Shown one piece after another: positions 26,381-35,601 of a stretch of DNA of 57,490 nt. The notes under the pieces were generated by a model. The model was not told where the DNA came from. It searched no databases and saw only the letters and a program-made list of their open reading frames with translations. The stretch's first letter is position 1; the number at the start of each line of letters is the position of its first letter. Both the position numbers and the translations under genes were made by a program. Origin of the DNA: Candidatus Saccharibacteria bacterium UBA3749 (GTDB lineage: Bacteria > Patescibacteriota > Saccharimonadia > Saccharimonadales > Saccharimonadaceae); the NCBI GenBank assembly GCA_002371235.1, contig DFGN01000006.1:1-57490 (forward strand). Reading direction: 5' to 3'.

Positions 26381-26456
26381 CTGGGTGTAGCACAGTTGGT
26401 AGCGCGCGACTTTTGGGAAGTCGAGGTCGCAGGTTCAAGTCCTGTCACCCAGACCA
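26381..26456 (+). tRNA. tRNA-Pro(TGG)
   Basis: The acceptor CTGGGTG/CACCCAG and the anticodon loop TTTGGGA within a GACTT/AAGTC stem (anticodon TGG) are present, with an encoded CCA at 26454-26456. TGG-TATAAT lies 12 nt upstream (26363-26368) as its promoter. Confidence 0.95.
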
Positions 26457-26513
26457 TTTTTTGTTCCATTATTTATCTTATTATGGTAAAATAAATGCAG
26501 TAAGGAGAAAAAA

Positions 26514-28439
26514 GTGGCAGATAAAATACCGAATAAAACTATAGGGCAAAAAAGTAATGGTAGTACTTCGAATATGATTCGTGGTGCTTTATTCATATTT
26601 GTTATGATATGTTTTGGAATGTTATTGTTATCATCGTTTGGTCAAGGTGATAGGCAGAAGACGGAGGTTCCGATTTCGGATGTAATTCGACGCGCGAATG
26701 ATCCGGAGGGTGGGATAGCAAAGATTACTGTGATTGGTCAAAATCTTGAAATAACGCTAAAAGGTGAGGATAAACCAACCGAGGTTTCCAGAAAGGATGG
26801 TTCTGGTACTTTGTATGATCAAGGGCTGGTGAATCATTGTTCGGAACTTGAAGGTGATGAGTTGAAGAAGTGTGAAGAGCAGTATCCAGTAATTGAGTAC
26901 AAAGAGGATAATAATATATGGGGAATAGTGTTTGACGTAGCTTTAACGGTGCTGCCGATTGTAGCTATTGTTATTTTCTTTTCGTGGATGATGAAGCAGG
27001 CGGCTTCGGCAAATAATCAGTCGATGTCGTTTGGTAAGTCGAGGGCAAAACTTTATGGCCCGGATAAGAAAAAAGTAACATTTAAGGATGTGGCTGGTAA
27101 CGAGTCGGCAAAGCAGGATTTGACTGAAATTGTAGATTTCTTGAAGAGTCCAAAAAAATATGAGAAGTTGGGGGCTAGAATTCCACGTGGGGTGCTACTG
27201 GCGGGCGATCCTGGTACTGGCAAGACTTTAATGGCGCGAGCGGTGGCAGGTGAAGCTAATGTGCCGTTCTTTTCAATTTCTGGTTCGGAGTTTGCTGAAA
27301 TGTTTGTGGGTGTTGGTGCATCGCGAGTGAGGGATTTGTTCTCTAAAGCGAAGAAGAATGCCCCATCGATTATCTTCATTGATGAAATTGACGCAGTGGC
27401 GCATAAACGTGATGCACGTGGCGGCGCTGGACGTGAAGACGAGCAAACTTTGAATCAAATCCTTGTCGAAATGGATGGATTTGATAATGATTCTGGCGTG
27501 ATCGTAATGGCGGCAACCAACCGAGTAGATATGCTTGACAAAGCATTACTTCGCCCGGGGAGATTTGATCGTCATGTAAATGTGACTTTGCCAGAACGCA
27601 AAGATCGCTTGGAAATACTTAAAGTTCATTTTAAAGGTAAGCCGGTAGAAGCTGATGTAGATCTCGAATCTTTAGCCAAAAAGACGGCTGGTTCGTCTGG
27701 AGCAGATCTTGCCAATATCGCAAATGAAGCAGCAATTACGGCGGCACGTGAAGGACATAAGGCAATATCAAATCATGATGTAACTGAGGCATTTGAGCGA
27801 GTAGCAATTGGACCAGAACGCAAGTCTAAAGTTATGAACGAAAAAGAACGCAAGATTACTGCGTATCACGAGGCTGGACACGCGGTGGTAGGGCACGTTT
27901 TACCTGATTCCGATCCTGTACATAAAGTAACAATTATTCCACGTGGGGCTACTGGTGGCGTGACTTGGTTTTTGCCGCCGGAGGATAGAAGCTACAAAAA
28001 CATCTATGAACTTAAAGACATCCTTGCGCGGGCGATGGGTGGTCGGATGGCAGAAAAAATCATGTTTGGGCCCGATGCGGTGACGACCGGTGCTTCAGCG
28101 GATCTTAAGAATGTGGCTGAACTGGCGAAATCGATGATTGTTGAAGAGGGGATGGGTGAAGGCTTAAGAAACATTGTATTCCCAGGAGAAGAAACTGGCT
28201 ATTATACTATTACGACCGGTAAGCCATATTCGGAAAAGACTGCTGAGCTAATTGATGCTGAGATTAAGAAACTATCCGATGAAGCAGCGAAGAGAGCGGA
28301 AGACGTTTTGCGAGCTAATAAAGTTGTACTAGACAAACTGGCGGAAGAATTACTTATGCACGAAACGTTGGAAGAAACTGAGCTTAAACCGATTTTGAAG
28401 TCAGCAAAACTACCAGAGACAGCAAAGCTACATAAATAA
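26514..28439 (+). CDS. ftsH: ATP-dependent membrane zinc protease FtsH
   Basis: An AAA+ protease of the membrane, 641 aa. Two membrane helices (residues ~23-42 and ~138-160) flank a ~95-residue outside domain. The AAA module has Walker A '[14 protein letters not shown]' near residue 231, Walker B '[13 protein letters not shown]', and the pore loop region '[15 protein letters not shown]'. The second region of homology is '[20 protein letters not shown]'. The peptidase zinc site is '[12 protein letters not shown]' near residue 452. It starts with GTG behind AAGGAG. It degrades unassembled membrane proteins and is followed 19 nt later by an aminopeptidase that could finish the products. Confidence 0.96.
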   Translation: MADKIPNKTIGQKSNGSTSNMIRGALFIFVMICFGMLLLSSFGQGDRQKTEVPISDVIRRANDPEGGIAKITVIGQNLEITLKGEDKPTEVSRKDGSGTLYDQGLVNHCSELEGDELKKCEEQYPVIEYKEDNNIWGIVFDVALTVLPIVAIVIFFSWMMKQAASANNQSMSFGKSRAKLYGPDKKKVTFKDVAGNESAKQDLTEIVDFLKSPKKYEKLGARIPRGVLLAGDPGTGKTLMARAVAGEANVPFFSISGSEFAEMFVGVGASRVRDLFSKAKKNAPSIIFIDEIDAVAHKRDARGGAGREDEQTLNQILVEMDGFDNDSGVIVMAATNRVDMLDKALLRPGRFDRHVNVTLPERKDRLEILKVHFKGKPVEADVDLESLAKKTAGSSGADLANIANEAAITAAREGHKAISNHDVTEAFERVAIGPERKSKVMNEKERKITAYHEAGHAVVGHVLPDSDPVHKVTIIPRGATGGVTWFLPPEDRSYKNIYELKDILARAMGGRMAEKIMFGPDAVTTGASADLKNVAELAKSMIVEEGMGEGLRNIVFPGEETGYYTITTGKPYSEKTAELIDAEIKKLSDEAAKRAEDVLRANKVVLDKLAEELLMHETLEETELKPILKSAKLPETAKLHK

Positions 28440-28458
28440 TATATAAGCGGAGGTAGTA

Positions 28459-30858
28459 ATGGAAAGGTTCTTGAATTATTTTAGACCGAAAAAATATTTA
28501 TTGGACGTTATTGTTGATAAGCACAAGAAAACAATTGGTGGTGTTGTGACGGTGAATGGAAAGGTGTTGGCCGAAACGGTAAAGTTTCATGCGGTGAGGC
28601 TAGACATTGTTAATGTATTTGTAGATGGCAAGAAAGCGAGGTTTAGATCGGATGGAGAAGTATTAGAGATTTTTAATATGCCGCTAGATGAAGTCAAGAT
28701 TACTATAAATTATCATGGTGATTTGAATGAAAACATGGAAGGAGCGTATTTATCTACCTATGAATATAATGGTAAAACTGAAACAATCGTGGCGACACAA
28801 TTCGAGAGTCATTATGCAAGGGAAGCTTTTCCTTGCATTGATGAGCCAGCGGCGAAGGCTATATTTGAGTTGTCGATTTCTGTGCCGGAAGACTTGGATG
28901 ATATAGTGTTATCAAATATGCCGAAAGCGAGAACCGAAGGAAATACGGTTATATTCCAGCCGACGCCAAAAATGTCTACATATTTACTTGCCTTCGTGAT
29001 AGGAAAATTCCATGGCAAGACAATAAAGAATAAACATGGGGTTGAAATTACGAGTTACTGTTCCCTGGCGCAAGATGTAGATTCGGTGGATTTTGCAAAT
29101 GAGATCGCAGCACGAAGTCTAGAGTTTTATGATGACAATTTCGGTGAACCTTACCCATTAAAAAAACTAGATCAAGTGGCATTACCGGACTTTGAAGCGG
29201 GTGCTATGGAGAATTGGGGATTAGTGACTTACCGTGAGTCGATGCTTTTAGTCTCGAAGAACGCGACTCTCGGTGCGCGAAAGAGCGTAGCTTTAACTGT
29301 AGCACATGAATTATCACATCAATGGTTTGGTGACCTTGTGACTATGGAGTGGTGGGATGATTTGTGGTTGAATGAATCTTTTGCAAGTGTAATGGAGTAC
29401 TATGCTGTGGATATGATTCATCCGGAGTATAAAATTTTTGAGGCTTTCTTCACCAACGATGCCTACGCGGCATTACTTCGTGATGCTTATAGCGGAGTAC
29501 AATCTGTGCATCAAGACGTAAATGACCCCGCCGAGATTGCGACGTTGTTTGATTCGGCGATTGTTTATGCAAAAGGTGCTAGATTGATGTTGATGCTGAT
29601 TCGATTGATGGGCTGGGACAGCTTTTGTAAAGGTCTGATTGATTATTTTGATAGGTTTAAGTATCAAAATACGGTGGGTGATGATTTGTGGAGATGTTTA
29701 AAGCCGTATGCGGAGTTTGATCCTAGCGAGTTGATGCATGCGTTTATTGATAAGCCCGGTTATCCAGTGGTGTCAAACATGGCAGAAGATTTTGAGAAAT
29801 TCAGTCAGAAAAGATTCTTGTTAGATGGGCCGATGTATAAGTCGGATTGGCCCATCCCGAAGATTACGGAGGATATGAGTGGGCATTATATTTTAAATTT
29901 GTCTGATTCAGAATTTGCAGAAAGATTGAATAGGTTCGACAAAATGGGACTTGAGAAAAAACTAAGACTATTGATTGACCGAGATTTGATAACCAAATCA
30001 GGACTTCAAAGTGCGGCTTCTTTAGTTCCTCTTGTAATGCAACTTCGGAACGAATCAGAGCCTGCGGTATGGAATAAGGTGGCAGGATTGATCGGTAATT
30101 TGAAAGCTTATTTTGATGACGAATCGGATGCTGAGAAGAGGTTGAAAAAGTTAGTGCAATATCTAATAGACGATAAGCTCAGCGAGATTGGTCTAACTAC
30201 GCGAGAAACTGATGATGAGGATATGATTCGACTAAGGGCGAATCTACTTGGACTAGATTATTATGCGGAAGATAAAGAAAGATTTCATAAACTAGCTAAA
30301 TTATATGATTCTGATGATGGTCGGATGGATAAAGAGATACGTGGTAATATATTGGATGTAAAAATATACTTAGAGCCAGAAGTAATTGACGATTATTTAG
30401 AAAAGTACAAGACCGTAAGCGATCCAGATGTGAAATATGACTATTTGGCCTCTTCTTGCCTTGTGCGAGATGAAAAACAATTAGAAAAAATGTTGGCATT
30501 ACTTGGTGATATAAGTATCGTCAAGCCTCAGGATCAAATATTCTTATTCATTTATCTATATCGTAACCCAAAGTGTAGAATGAAGGCTTTTGATTGGTTG
30601 ACTAGAAATTGGCAGAGCGTTAAAACTATGAATGGTGATAAAACTCTAAGTGATTACCCAACATATATTGCGAAATTGGCTAGGACAAAAGTGGAACTGG
30701 ATAAATATAATGAATTCTTTAATCCGCTTCGTGATGACCCAGCCTTGAGGCGTGCGATTCTGATTGGCCAAAAAGAAATATCGGCTAGAGTTAAATTAAT
30801 CGCAAGAAGTAAAGCCGAAGTAGAAAAAGTTATAACAGAAGCTCTCTGTGGTATCTAA
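28459..30858 (+). CDS. M1-family zinc aminopeptidase
   Basis: 799 aa, similar in size to bacterial PepN/tricorn-interacting-factor-type enzymes. It removes N-terminal amino acids from peptides. The substrate-binding 'GAMENWGLVTYRE' is near residue 247. The zinc site 'HELSHQWFGDLVT', with Glu 18 residues on in 'LWLNESFASVMEYY', is near residue 283. An N-terminal beta domain and a C-terminal helical domain complete the family layout. No signal peptide is visible, so it is cytoplasmic. GGAGG 6 nt upstream of the ATG supports the start. Probably co-transcribed with ftsH. Confidence 0.93.
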   Translation: MERFLNYFRPKKYLLDVIVDKHKKTIGGVVTVNGKVLAETVKFHAVRLDIVNVFVDGKKARFRSDGEVLEIFNMPLDEVKITINYHGDLNENMEGAYLSTYEYNGKTETIVATQFESHYAREAFPCIDEPAAKAIFELSISVPEDLDDIVLSNMPKARTEGNTVIFQPTPKMSTYLLAFVIGKFHGKTIKNKHGVEITSYCSLAQDVDSVDFANEIAARSLEFYDDNFGEPYPLKKLDQVALPDFEAGAMENWGLVTYRESMLLVSKNATLGARKSVALTVAHELSHQWFGDLVTMEWWDDLWLNESFASVMEYYAVDMIHPEYKIFEAFFTNDAYAALLRDAYSGVQSVHQDVNDPAEIATLFDSAIVYAKGARLMLMLIRLMGWDSFCKGLIDYFDRFKYQNTVGDDLWRCLKPYAEFDPSELMHAFIDKPGYPVVSNMAEDFEKFSQKRFLLDGPMYKSDWPIPKITEDMSGHYILNLSDSEFAERLNRFDKMGLEKKLRLLIDRDLITKSGLQSAASLVPLVMQLRNESEPAVWNKVAGLIGNLKAYFDDESDAEKRLKKLVQYLIDDKLSEIGLTTRETDDEDMIRLRANLLGLDYYAEDKERFHKLAKLYDSDDGRMDKEIRGNILDVKIYLEPEVIDDYLEKYKTVSDPDVKYDYLASSCLVRDEKQLEKMLALLGDISIVKPQDQIFLFIYLYRNPKCRMKAFDWLTRNWQSVKTMNGDKTLSDYPTYIAKLARTKVELDKYNEFFNPLRDDPALRRAILIGQKEISARVKLIARSKAEVEKVITEALCGI

Positions 30859-30938
30859 AATCGGTAGTTTATTGGGACGCAATAGCTAGCTAGTAATATT
30901 CAATGGTAAATAATCCTGGGGTCTAACCGGTGTTGATA

Positions 30939-30967
30939 TTGCTTTTTTCTGTATTTTATTGTATGAT
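30939..30967 (+). promoter_or_regulatory. Promoter of the second sigma4-like gene
   Basis: TTGCTT (30939-30944), 17 bp, TATGAT (30962-30967). A ~48-nt leader contains AAGGGGGTGA before the ATG at 31023. Nothing else was found in the 164-bp gap 30859-31022. Confidence 0.5.
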
Positions 30968-31022
30968 TATTGTCGGTCCGTATTGGCTGCGGGCTAATAT
31001 CATGTCTTAAGGGGGTGAAGAT

Positions 31023-31721
31023 ATGAAAAAGGTCAAGGACTTATCCCTTGATAAGCTTCAACTTAGTAGTTATGATGAGAGCCTTTTTAGACGACTTTCG
31101 ATGTCGTTTGAAGACGTTGTAATGCTGGTTAGAGTGGGTGACTTTCCGCCATTCTATAACACAGATAAGATGGTTGAATACAGAACCAATGTGCAACGTG
31201 CTGGTCTTCATCATTACGAAACTAGGGAGATGAACCGATTGGCTTATGATGTTTGGAAAAGTCTTGAGCGACTCGGTGCGATTCGCCATGATTTTTACGA
31301 CTCAGAACGGTTTCGGAAATCAGCAAACATTGTTGCTCTTCAAGAGGCCATAGAAGAGCTTCATGGGGTGACGGAAGAACAACTGGCTAAACCACTACAT
31401 TATTATCTCTGTTCTGATGAGTATGTTGTTCGGTTAATTAGAAAACTGAATAATGAAACTTACGAAGAATGGAAAGGGTTTAGTGATGAGTCGATTAAGC
31501 AAATCCTGGCTCTAATCGAAGGAAGCTTATCGGAGACTGATTTCGCGATTATTTGCATGAAATTCGGACTCGATCTGGATACGAGATGTAAATCATTGGA
31601 TGAAATCGCAACGGAGTTTGGTTGGACGACGAATGCAGTACGTTATCATCTTAGAAGATCTATCTTTAGATTGTATTACGTATTAGATATTCTAAAGTTT
31701 CTTACGAAAATCAAACTCTAA
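31023..31721 (+). CDS. Putative regulator with alpha-CTD-like start and sigma region 4-like end
   Basis: 232 aa, cytoplasmic, no named family recognised. The N-terminus ('LQLSSYDESLFRRLSMSFED') has the spacing of an RNA polymerase alpha-CTD helix-hairpin-helix. The C-terminus closely follows sigma-70 region 4: 'LSETDFAIICMKFGLDL' corresponds to region 4.1, and 'KSLDEIATEFGWTTNAVRYH' is the HTH of region 4.2, followed by a basic helix. There is no region 2, so it is not a full sigma factor. It carries the same two domain types as the protein at 345 but in reverse order. The AAGGGGGTGA site fixes the start. It could act as an RNA polymerase-associated regulator; this is inference. Confidence 0.65.
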   Translation: MKKVKDLSLDKLQLSSYDESLFRRLSMSFEDVVMLVRVGDFPPFYNTDKMVEYRTNVQRAGLHHYETREMNRLAYDVWKSLERLGAIRHDFYDSERFRKSANIVALQEAIEELHGVTEEQLAKPLHYYLCSDEYVVRLIRKLNNETYEEWKGFSDESIKQILALIEGSLSETDFAIICMKFGLDLDTRCKSLDEIATEFGWTTNAVRYHLRRSIFRLYYVLDILKFLTKIKL

Positions 31722-31727
31722 AAAGAG

Positions 31728-31753
31728 ACGCAGAGCGGATGCTCTGCGTTTTT
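31728..31753. terminator. Bidirectional terminator
   Basis: ACGCAGAGC-ggat-GCTCTGCGT is followed by TTTTT on the plus strand, with an A-rich run on the other side. It separates the sigma4-like gene (+) from tRNA-Leu (-). Confidence 0.8.
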
Positions 31754-31801
31754 CTATTCTGTAGATATTATAATAATAGCTAACTAATGTTATCTGTTTT
31801 T

Positions 31802-31888
31802 TGGTGCCCGAGACAGGGGTTGAACCTGCACAGTATTGCTACCACTAGCACCTGAAGCTAGCGCGTCTGCCAATTCCGCCACTCGGGC
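31802..31888 (-). tRNA. tRNA-Leu(CAG)
   Basis: On the minus strand this is a class II tRNA: acceptor GCCCGAG/CTCGGGC, anticodon loop TTCAGGT (CAG) in a CTAGC/GCTAG stem, a long variable arm and an encoded CCA. Confidence 0.95.
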
Positions 31889-31906
31889 CTCGATGTATAT
31901 TATAGC

Positions 31907-31938
31907 AGAAAAAAGCCCCGAAGTATATACCTCGGGGA
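31907..31938 (-). terminator. Terminator of the small minus-strand gene
   Basis: On the minus strand a CCCCGA/TCGGGG hairpin is followed by CTTTTTT. It lies 10 nt past the stop of the gene at 31948-32256. Confidence 0.75.
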
Positions 31939-31947
31939 AGTGGTGGA

Positions 31948-32256
31948 TTAATTTTGATCGGACACGTGTTTAAGTGTATACTCGTGTACGATTTTCTGGC
32001 TAACTCCTAGTTCCAAGGCTTCGAAGATGCGCTGAGGCGGAACGTTTTTATCATTATAAAGACAAATATAGACAAAATCATTGGTTCTTCCTATTGTCTC
32101 AAGCGGTACTTTCTCTTCCAATGCGTAATCTTCTTTGATAAGACTGTATGCGTATGTGATTTTGTCTTTTAACAGAATCACAAACCCGTTTTGACTTAGG
32201 AGCTTTCTTAAGTCAAATGTCTTTTCGATGCCAAGGGTCACGGATATGCTTGTCAT
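31948..32256 (-). CDS. Hypothetical protein, 102 aa
   Basis: No family is recognised. A compact 102-aa soluble protein of alternating beta and helical character. It opens 'MTSISVTLGIEKTFDLRKLL' and contains 'FVYICLYNDKN' and a final 'KIVHEYTLKHV'. AAAGGGGGTGA lies just upstream of the ATG at 32256, and a clean terminator follows. It therefore looks like a well-expressed single gene. Like the ~100-aa gene at 1482 it faces a sigma4-like regulator across a terminator, although I see no sequence likeness between the two small proteins. Confidence 0.7.
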   Translation of the reverse strand: MTSISVTLGIEKTFDLRKLLSQNGFVILLKDKITYAYSLIKEDYALEEKVPLETIGRTNDFVYICLYNDKNVPPQRIFEALELGVSQKIVHEYTLKHVSDQN

Positions 32257-32349
32257 GTTTTCACCCCCTTTCTGTAAAAAGCTTCCACCACCATTTATAT
32301 AGTATAATTTTTTCTTAAAAAAAACAATAATGAAAAAAGTGTTAAGGGT

Positions 32350-32376
32350 TGGTATAATAATGAAAAGATATTTGGA
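32350..32376 (+). promoter_or_regulatory. pgi promoter and ribosome site
   Basis: TGG-TATAAT (-10 at 32353-32358) gives an ~18-nt leader with TTGGAGG 6 nt before the ATG at 32383. Confidence 0.55.
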
Positions 32377-32382
32377 GGCAAT

Positions 32383-33507
32383 ATGATTAAATTGAATTTT
32401 GACACTAAGATTGATACTAGAAGAAAAGAGGAATTCCTGAATGAAATAGAAGATGATGAAATGGGTGGTTGGTTGAGATTGCCGGAGAAGATTAGTGCGG
32501 TGGAATTAGAAGACATTAAACGAGCGGCTTTGAAAATACGATCAAACTCGGAATTTTTGGTTTGCATTGGGATTGGTGGATCATATCTCGGGCACCGCGC
32601 AATTATTGAGGCATTGAGACCACAAAATGGTAAAAAGATCATTTATGCGGGCAATTCGCTGTCGAAGCGTGAACTTGATTATGCATTGGAGCAAGTGGGA
32701 GATAGTGATTTTTCAATTAATGTAATATCGAAGTCTGGTACAACTTTGGAGCCGGCAATTGCATTTAAAGCATTTAAAGAGAAATTGATGCAGAAATACG
32801 GTGAAGAGGAGGCTTATAAAAGAATCTATGCAACTACTGATGCTAGTAGAGGAACATTGCATGATGAGGCAGTAACAAATGGCTATAAAATGTTTGTGGT
32901 ACCAGATAACATTGGCGGGCGATACTCGGTATTGACCGCTGTAGGACTTCTGCCGATGGCGGTGGCCGGGATAAATATCGATCAATTATTAGAAGGAGCA
33001 AGAGAAGCGATGGGGGCAACCGTAGAGCCGGCCTTTCAATATGCGACAATGCGCTATGAGCTAGATGGTCGTCATTATGATACGGAGATTTTCGCGAGTT
33101 TTGAGCCTTCGACGATGTATTTTAATGAATGGCTGAAACAATTATTTGGCGAATCTGAAGGAAAAAATGGGCGTGGAATATTGCCTGATTCGGTAATTTA
33201 TTCGACGGATTTGCACTCCCTTGGGCAATATATTCAGGATGGACGGCGGAATTTGTTTGAGACGATTATCGATTATCCAACAGATGAGATGAACGCTAAG
33301 GTGGTAAAAGCGGTGCAAATTGCTCACGCGGAAGGGGGAATTCCGGTATTGACGATTGGTATATTATCGTTTGATGAGTTAGGATTTGGAGAGCTAGTCT
33401 ACTTTTTTGAAATGGCATGCGCTTTTTCGGCAAAAATGATTGGCGTTAATCCATTTGACCAGCCTGGGGTGGAAGCGTATAAAAATGAATTGAAAAAACT
33501 TATGTAA
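32383..33507 (+). CDS. pgi: Glucose-6-phosphate isomerase
   Basis: Interconverts glucose-6-phosphate and fructose-6-phosphate. At 374 aa it is shorter than the ~450 aa of Firmicutes enzymes and far shorter than the ~550 aa of enterobacterial ones. The SIS-fold motifs are present: 'CIGIGGSYLGHRAIIEAL', 'VISKSGTTLEPAIAF' (phosphate loop) and 'VPDNIGGRYSVLTAVGLLPM'. 'VDQPGVE'-like 'FDQPGVEAYKNELKKL' at the end is the usual C-terminal helix with the catalytic Lys. It converges on arcC with only 9 bp between them, so no separate terminator is visible. Confidence 0.93.
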   Translation: MIKLNFDTKIDTRRKEEFLNEIEDDEMGGWLRLPEKISAVELEDIKRAALKIRSNSEFLVCIGIGGSYLGHRAIIEALRPQNGKKIIYAGNSLSKRELDYALEQVGDSDFSINVISKSGTTLEPAIAFKAFKEKLMQKYGEEEAYKRIYATTDASRGTLHDEAVTNGYKMFVVPDNIGGRYSVLTAVGLLPMAVAGINIDQLLEGAREAMGATVEPAFQYATMRYELDGRHYDTEIFASFEPSTMYFNEWLKQLFGESEGKNGRGILPDSVIYSTDLHSLGQYIQDGRRNLFETIIDYPTDEMNAKVVKAVQIAHAEGGIPVLTIGILSFDELGFGELVYFFEMACAFSAKMIGVNPFDQPGVEAYKNELKKLM

Positions 33508-33516
33508 TATTTAGGT

Positions 33517-34458
33517 TTATTTAGCAATAATTGTTCCGGTTTTGCCTTCTAGTGCTTCGGCGAGATGATCGATATCGGTAATAATACCTACACGACCAGC
33601 TTTGCTAGCAAATTTAATGGCAGCTTCGACTTTTGGTAGCATGGAACCAGATTTAAAATAACCATATTTGATTAATCGATTGATCTCTTGCGGCGTTGTC
33701 TTGGTAATAGCTTCTTGGTTGGGTAGGCCATAATTTATGTAAACATTTGGGACTGCAGTAACCGAAACGAAGATGTCGGAATTGGTTAATTCAGCCAGCT
33801 TTTCGGCGGCGTAATCTTTGTCGATGACGGCATCGATACCTTTAAGACGCTTTAAGATTTTGGTACGATAAACTGGAATACCACCGCCGCCAGCAGCGAT
33901 AACAATAGTACCATCGGAGACTAAATCTTTGATGGAGTTTTTCTCAATGATATCAATTGGTTTTGGGCTAGCTACAACGCGACGCCAACCGCGCCCAGCA
34001 TCTTCTTTGACGGTCCAGCCTTTTTCTCTTGCAAGAGTTTTGGCCTCTTTTTCGGAATAGAATTGACCGATAGGCTTGGTCGGGTTACTGAACGCGGGGT
34101 CATTGCGATTTACGACGACTTGAGATATTATGGTAACTACAGTCTTACGCTTACCGAGTTTAGCAAAAGCGTTGTTGATAGCTTGGGTTAACCAGTAGCC
34201 GATTTGGCCTTGGCTCATGGCGACGGCAGTTTCGAGCGGCATGGCCGGAGCCTTATCGGAAGAGGCGGTCTCTTCGTGAATAAGGATATTGCCAACCTGG
34301 GGGCCATTGCCATGTGCGATGATAATCTCGTATTTATTTGCTAGTTCTGCAACTTTATTGCCAACTTCGATGGCGATTTTCTTCTGGGCCTCAGCAGAGG
34401 CTTCGCCATTTTTTTGAAGGGCGTTGCCACCTAAGGCTAGGACAATGCGTTTTTTCAT
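33517..34458 (-). CDS. arcC: Carbamate kinase
   Basis: The ATP-yielding last step of the arginine deiminase pathway: carbamoyl phosphate + ADP to carbamate + ATP. 313 aa, full length. 'RIVLALGGNALQ', 'IIAHGNGPQVGNI', 'AMSQGQIGYWLTQA', 'VVASPKPIDI' and 'IAAGGGGIPV' are the family's conserved blocks. 'AVIDKDYAAEKLAE' carries the substrate-binding Lys/Asp. It is divergent from arcB, with which it shares the 77-bp promoter region. An extended -10 (TGA-TATAAT, minus strand 34473-34465) ends 6 nt before its ATG, so it is likely leaderless. Confidence 0.95.
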   Translation of the reverse strand: MKKRIVLALGGNALQKNGEASAEAQKKIAIEVGNKVAELANKYEIIIAHGNGPQVGNILIHEETASSDKAPAMPLETAVAMSQGQIGYWLTQAINNAFAKLGKRKTVVTIISQVVVNRNDPAFSNPTKPIGQFYSEKEAKTLAREKGWTVKEDAGRGWRRVVASPKPIDIIEKNSIKDLVSDGTIVIAAGGGGIPVYRTKILKRLKGIDAVIDKDYAAEKLAELTNSDIFVSVTAVPNVYINYGLPNQEAITKTTPQEINRLIKYGYFKSGSMLPKVEAAIKFASKAGRVGIITDIDHLAEALEGKTGTIIAK

Positions 34459-34464
34459 ATGGTA

Positions 34465-34473
34465 ATTATATCA
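34465..34473 (-). promoter_or_regulatory. arcC extended -10, leaderless type
   Basis: On the minus strand TGA-TATAAT ends 6 nt before the arcC ATG at 34458. Confidence 0.65.
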
Positions 34474-34504
34474 TATTGTGCTTGTGCTTTGTGTTTTTTT
34501 GATA

Positions 34505-34531
34505 TATAATAATCATAAGTTAAAAAAGGGC
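34505..34531 (+). promoter_or_regulatory. arcB promoter and ribosome site
   Basis: TATAAT (34505-34510) gives a ~20-nt leader with AAAAAGGG before the ATG at 34536. The leadered design contrasts with the divergent arcC. Confidence 0.5.
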
Positions 34532-34535
34532 ACAT

Positions 34536-35561
34536 ATGGATTTTTATGGAAGAGATTTCTTAAGAATACTAGACTTTAGCGAAGAGGAACTTCGCTATAT
34601 GTTGGAAGTATCACGGCAGTTTAAAGAATTTAAGCATACCGGCAAGAGTCACAAATACTTCCCGAACAAAAACATTGCAATACTATTTGAAAAAACATCG
34701 ACGAGAACGCGATGTTCGTTCGAAGTAGCGGGTTATGATTTGGGGATGGGCGTGACATTCTTGGATCCGACTGGTTCGCAGATGGGGCATAAAGAATCAA
34801 TTGCAGATACAGCGAGGGTTTTATCAAGGTTGTATGATGGAATTGAATATAGAGGGTTTGATCAGAGAATTGTAGATGATCTAGCGAAGTATTCCGACGT
34901 GCCAGTATGGAATGGATTAACTGACGAATGTCATCCGACCCAGGCTTTGGGCGACTTTATGACAATCCTAGAGCATTTTGGTAGGCTGAAGGGGTTAACT
35001 TTGGCATTTGTGGGTGATACGCGCAATAACGTAGCGAATTCGTTAATGGCGATGAGCGCAAAGATGGGGGTGAACTTTATTGCCTGTGGACCAAATCACT
35101 TGAGGCCGTCCGATGATATCATTAGTAAATGTCAACCGATTGCAGCAAAGAATGGAGCCACGATCACGGTAACTTCGGATGTAGCTTCGCTCAATGGACG
35201 AGCCGACATCATATATACCGATGTTTGGCTATCGCTTGGCGAACCGCAGGAGAAGTGGGGTGAACGAATTGAACTTCTTAAGCCATATCAAGTAGATGCA
35301 AAAATGATGTCGATGGCAAAGGAGTCGGCGATATTTCTACATTGTTTGCCGTCGTTCCATGATTTGAATACTTCTATTGCGCGAGATGTGCATGAAAAGT
35401 TTGGTATTAGTGAAATGGAAGTAACAGATGAGGTATTTAATTCAGAAAGATCATTGGTGTTTGAGCAGGCCGAGAATAGAATGCATACGATAAAGGCTGT
35501 GATATTCCTGACATTATGGAATCCAGCTATAAAAAATGATGAATCTGGCAAAGGTATATAG
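34536..35561 (+). CDS. arcB: Ornithine carbamoyltransferase (catabolic)
   Basis: Splits citrulline with phosphate to ornithine and carbamoyl phosphate in the arginine deiminase pathway. 341 aa. The carbamoyl-phosphate site 'KTSTRTRCSFEVA' is near residue 53. 'DECHPTQALGDFMTI' is the HPTQ block, 'FVGDTRNNVANSL' is also conserved, and 'LHCLPSFHD' holds the ornithine-site Cys. The gene order arcB-arcA-ORF-carrier, with no argF/argG/argH neighbours, favours the catabolic role. Spacing to arcA is 40 nt. Confidence 0.94.
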   Translation: MDFYGRDFLRILDFSEEELRYMLEVSRQFKEFKHTGKSHKYFPNKNIAILFEKTSTRTRCSFEVAGYDLGMGVTFLDPTGSQMGHKESIADTARVLSRLYDGIEYRGFDQRIVDDLAKYSDVPVWNGLTDECHPTQALGDFMTILEHFGRLKGLTLAFVGDTRNNVANSLMAMSAKMGVNFIACGPNHLRPSDDIISKCQPIAAKNGATITVTSDVASLNGRADIIYTDVWLSLGEPQEKWGERIELLKPYQVDAKMMSMAKESAIFLHCLPSFHDLNTSIARDVHEKFGISEMEVTDEVFNSERSLVFEQAENRMHTIKAVIFLTLWNPAIKNDESGKGI

Positions 35562-35601
35562 GATAGATTAATAATTATAACTAAATAATAAGGAGATAAT
35601 T

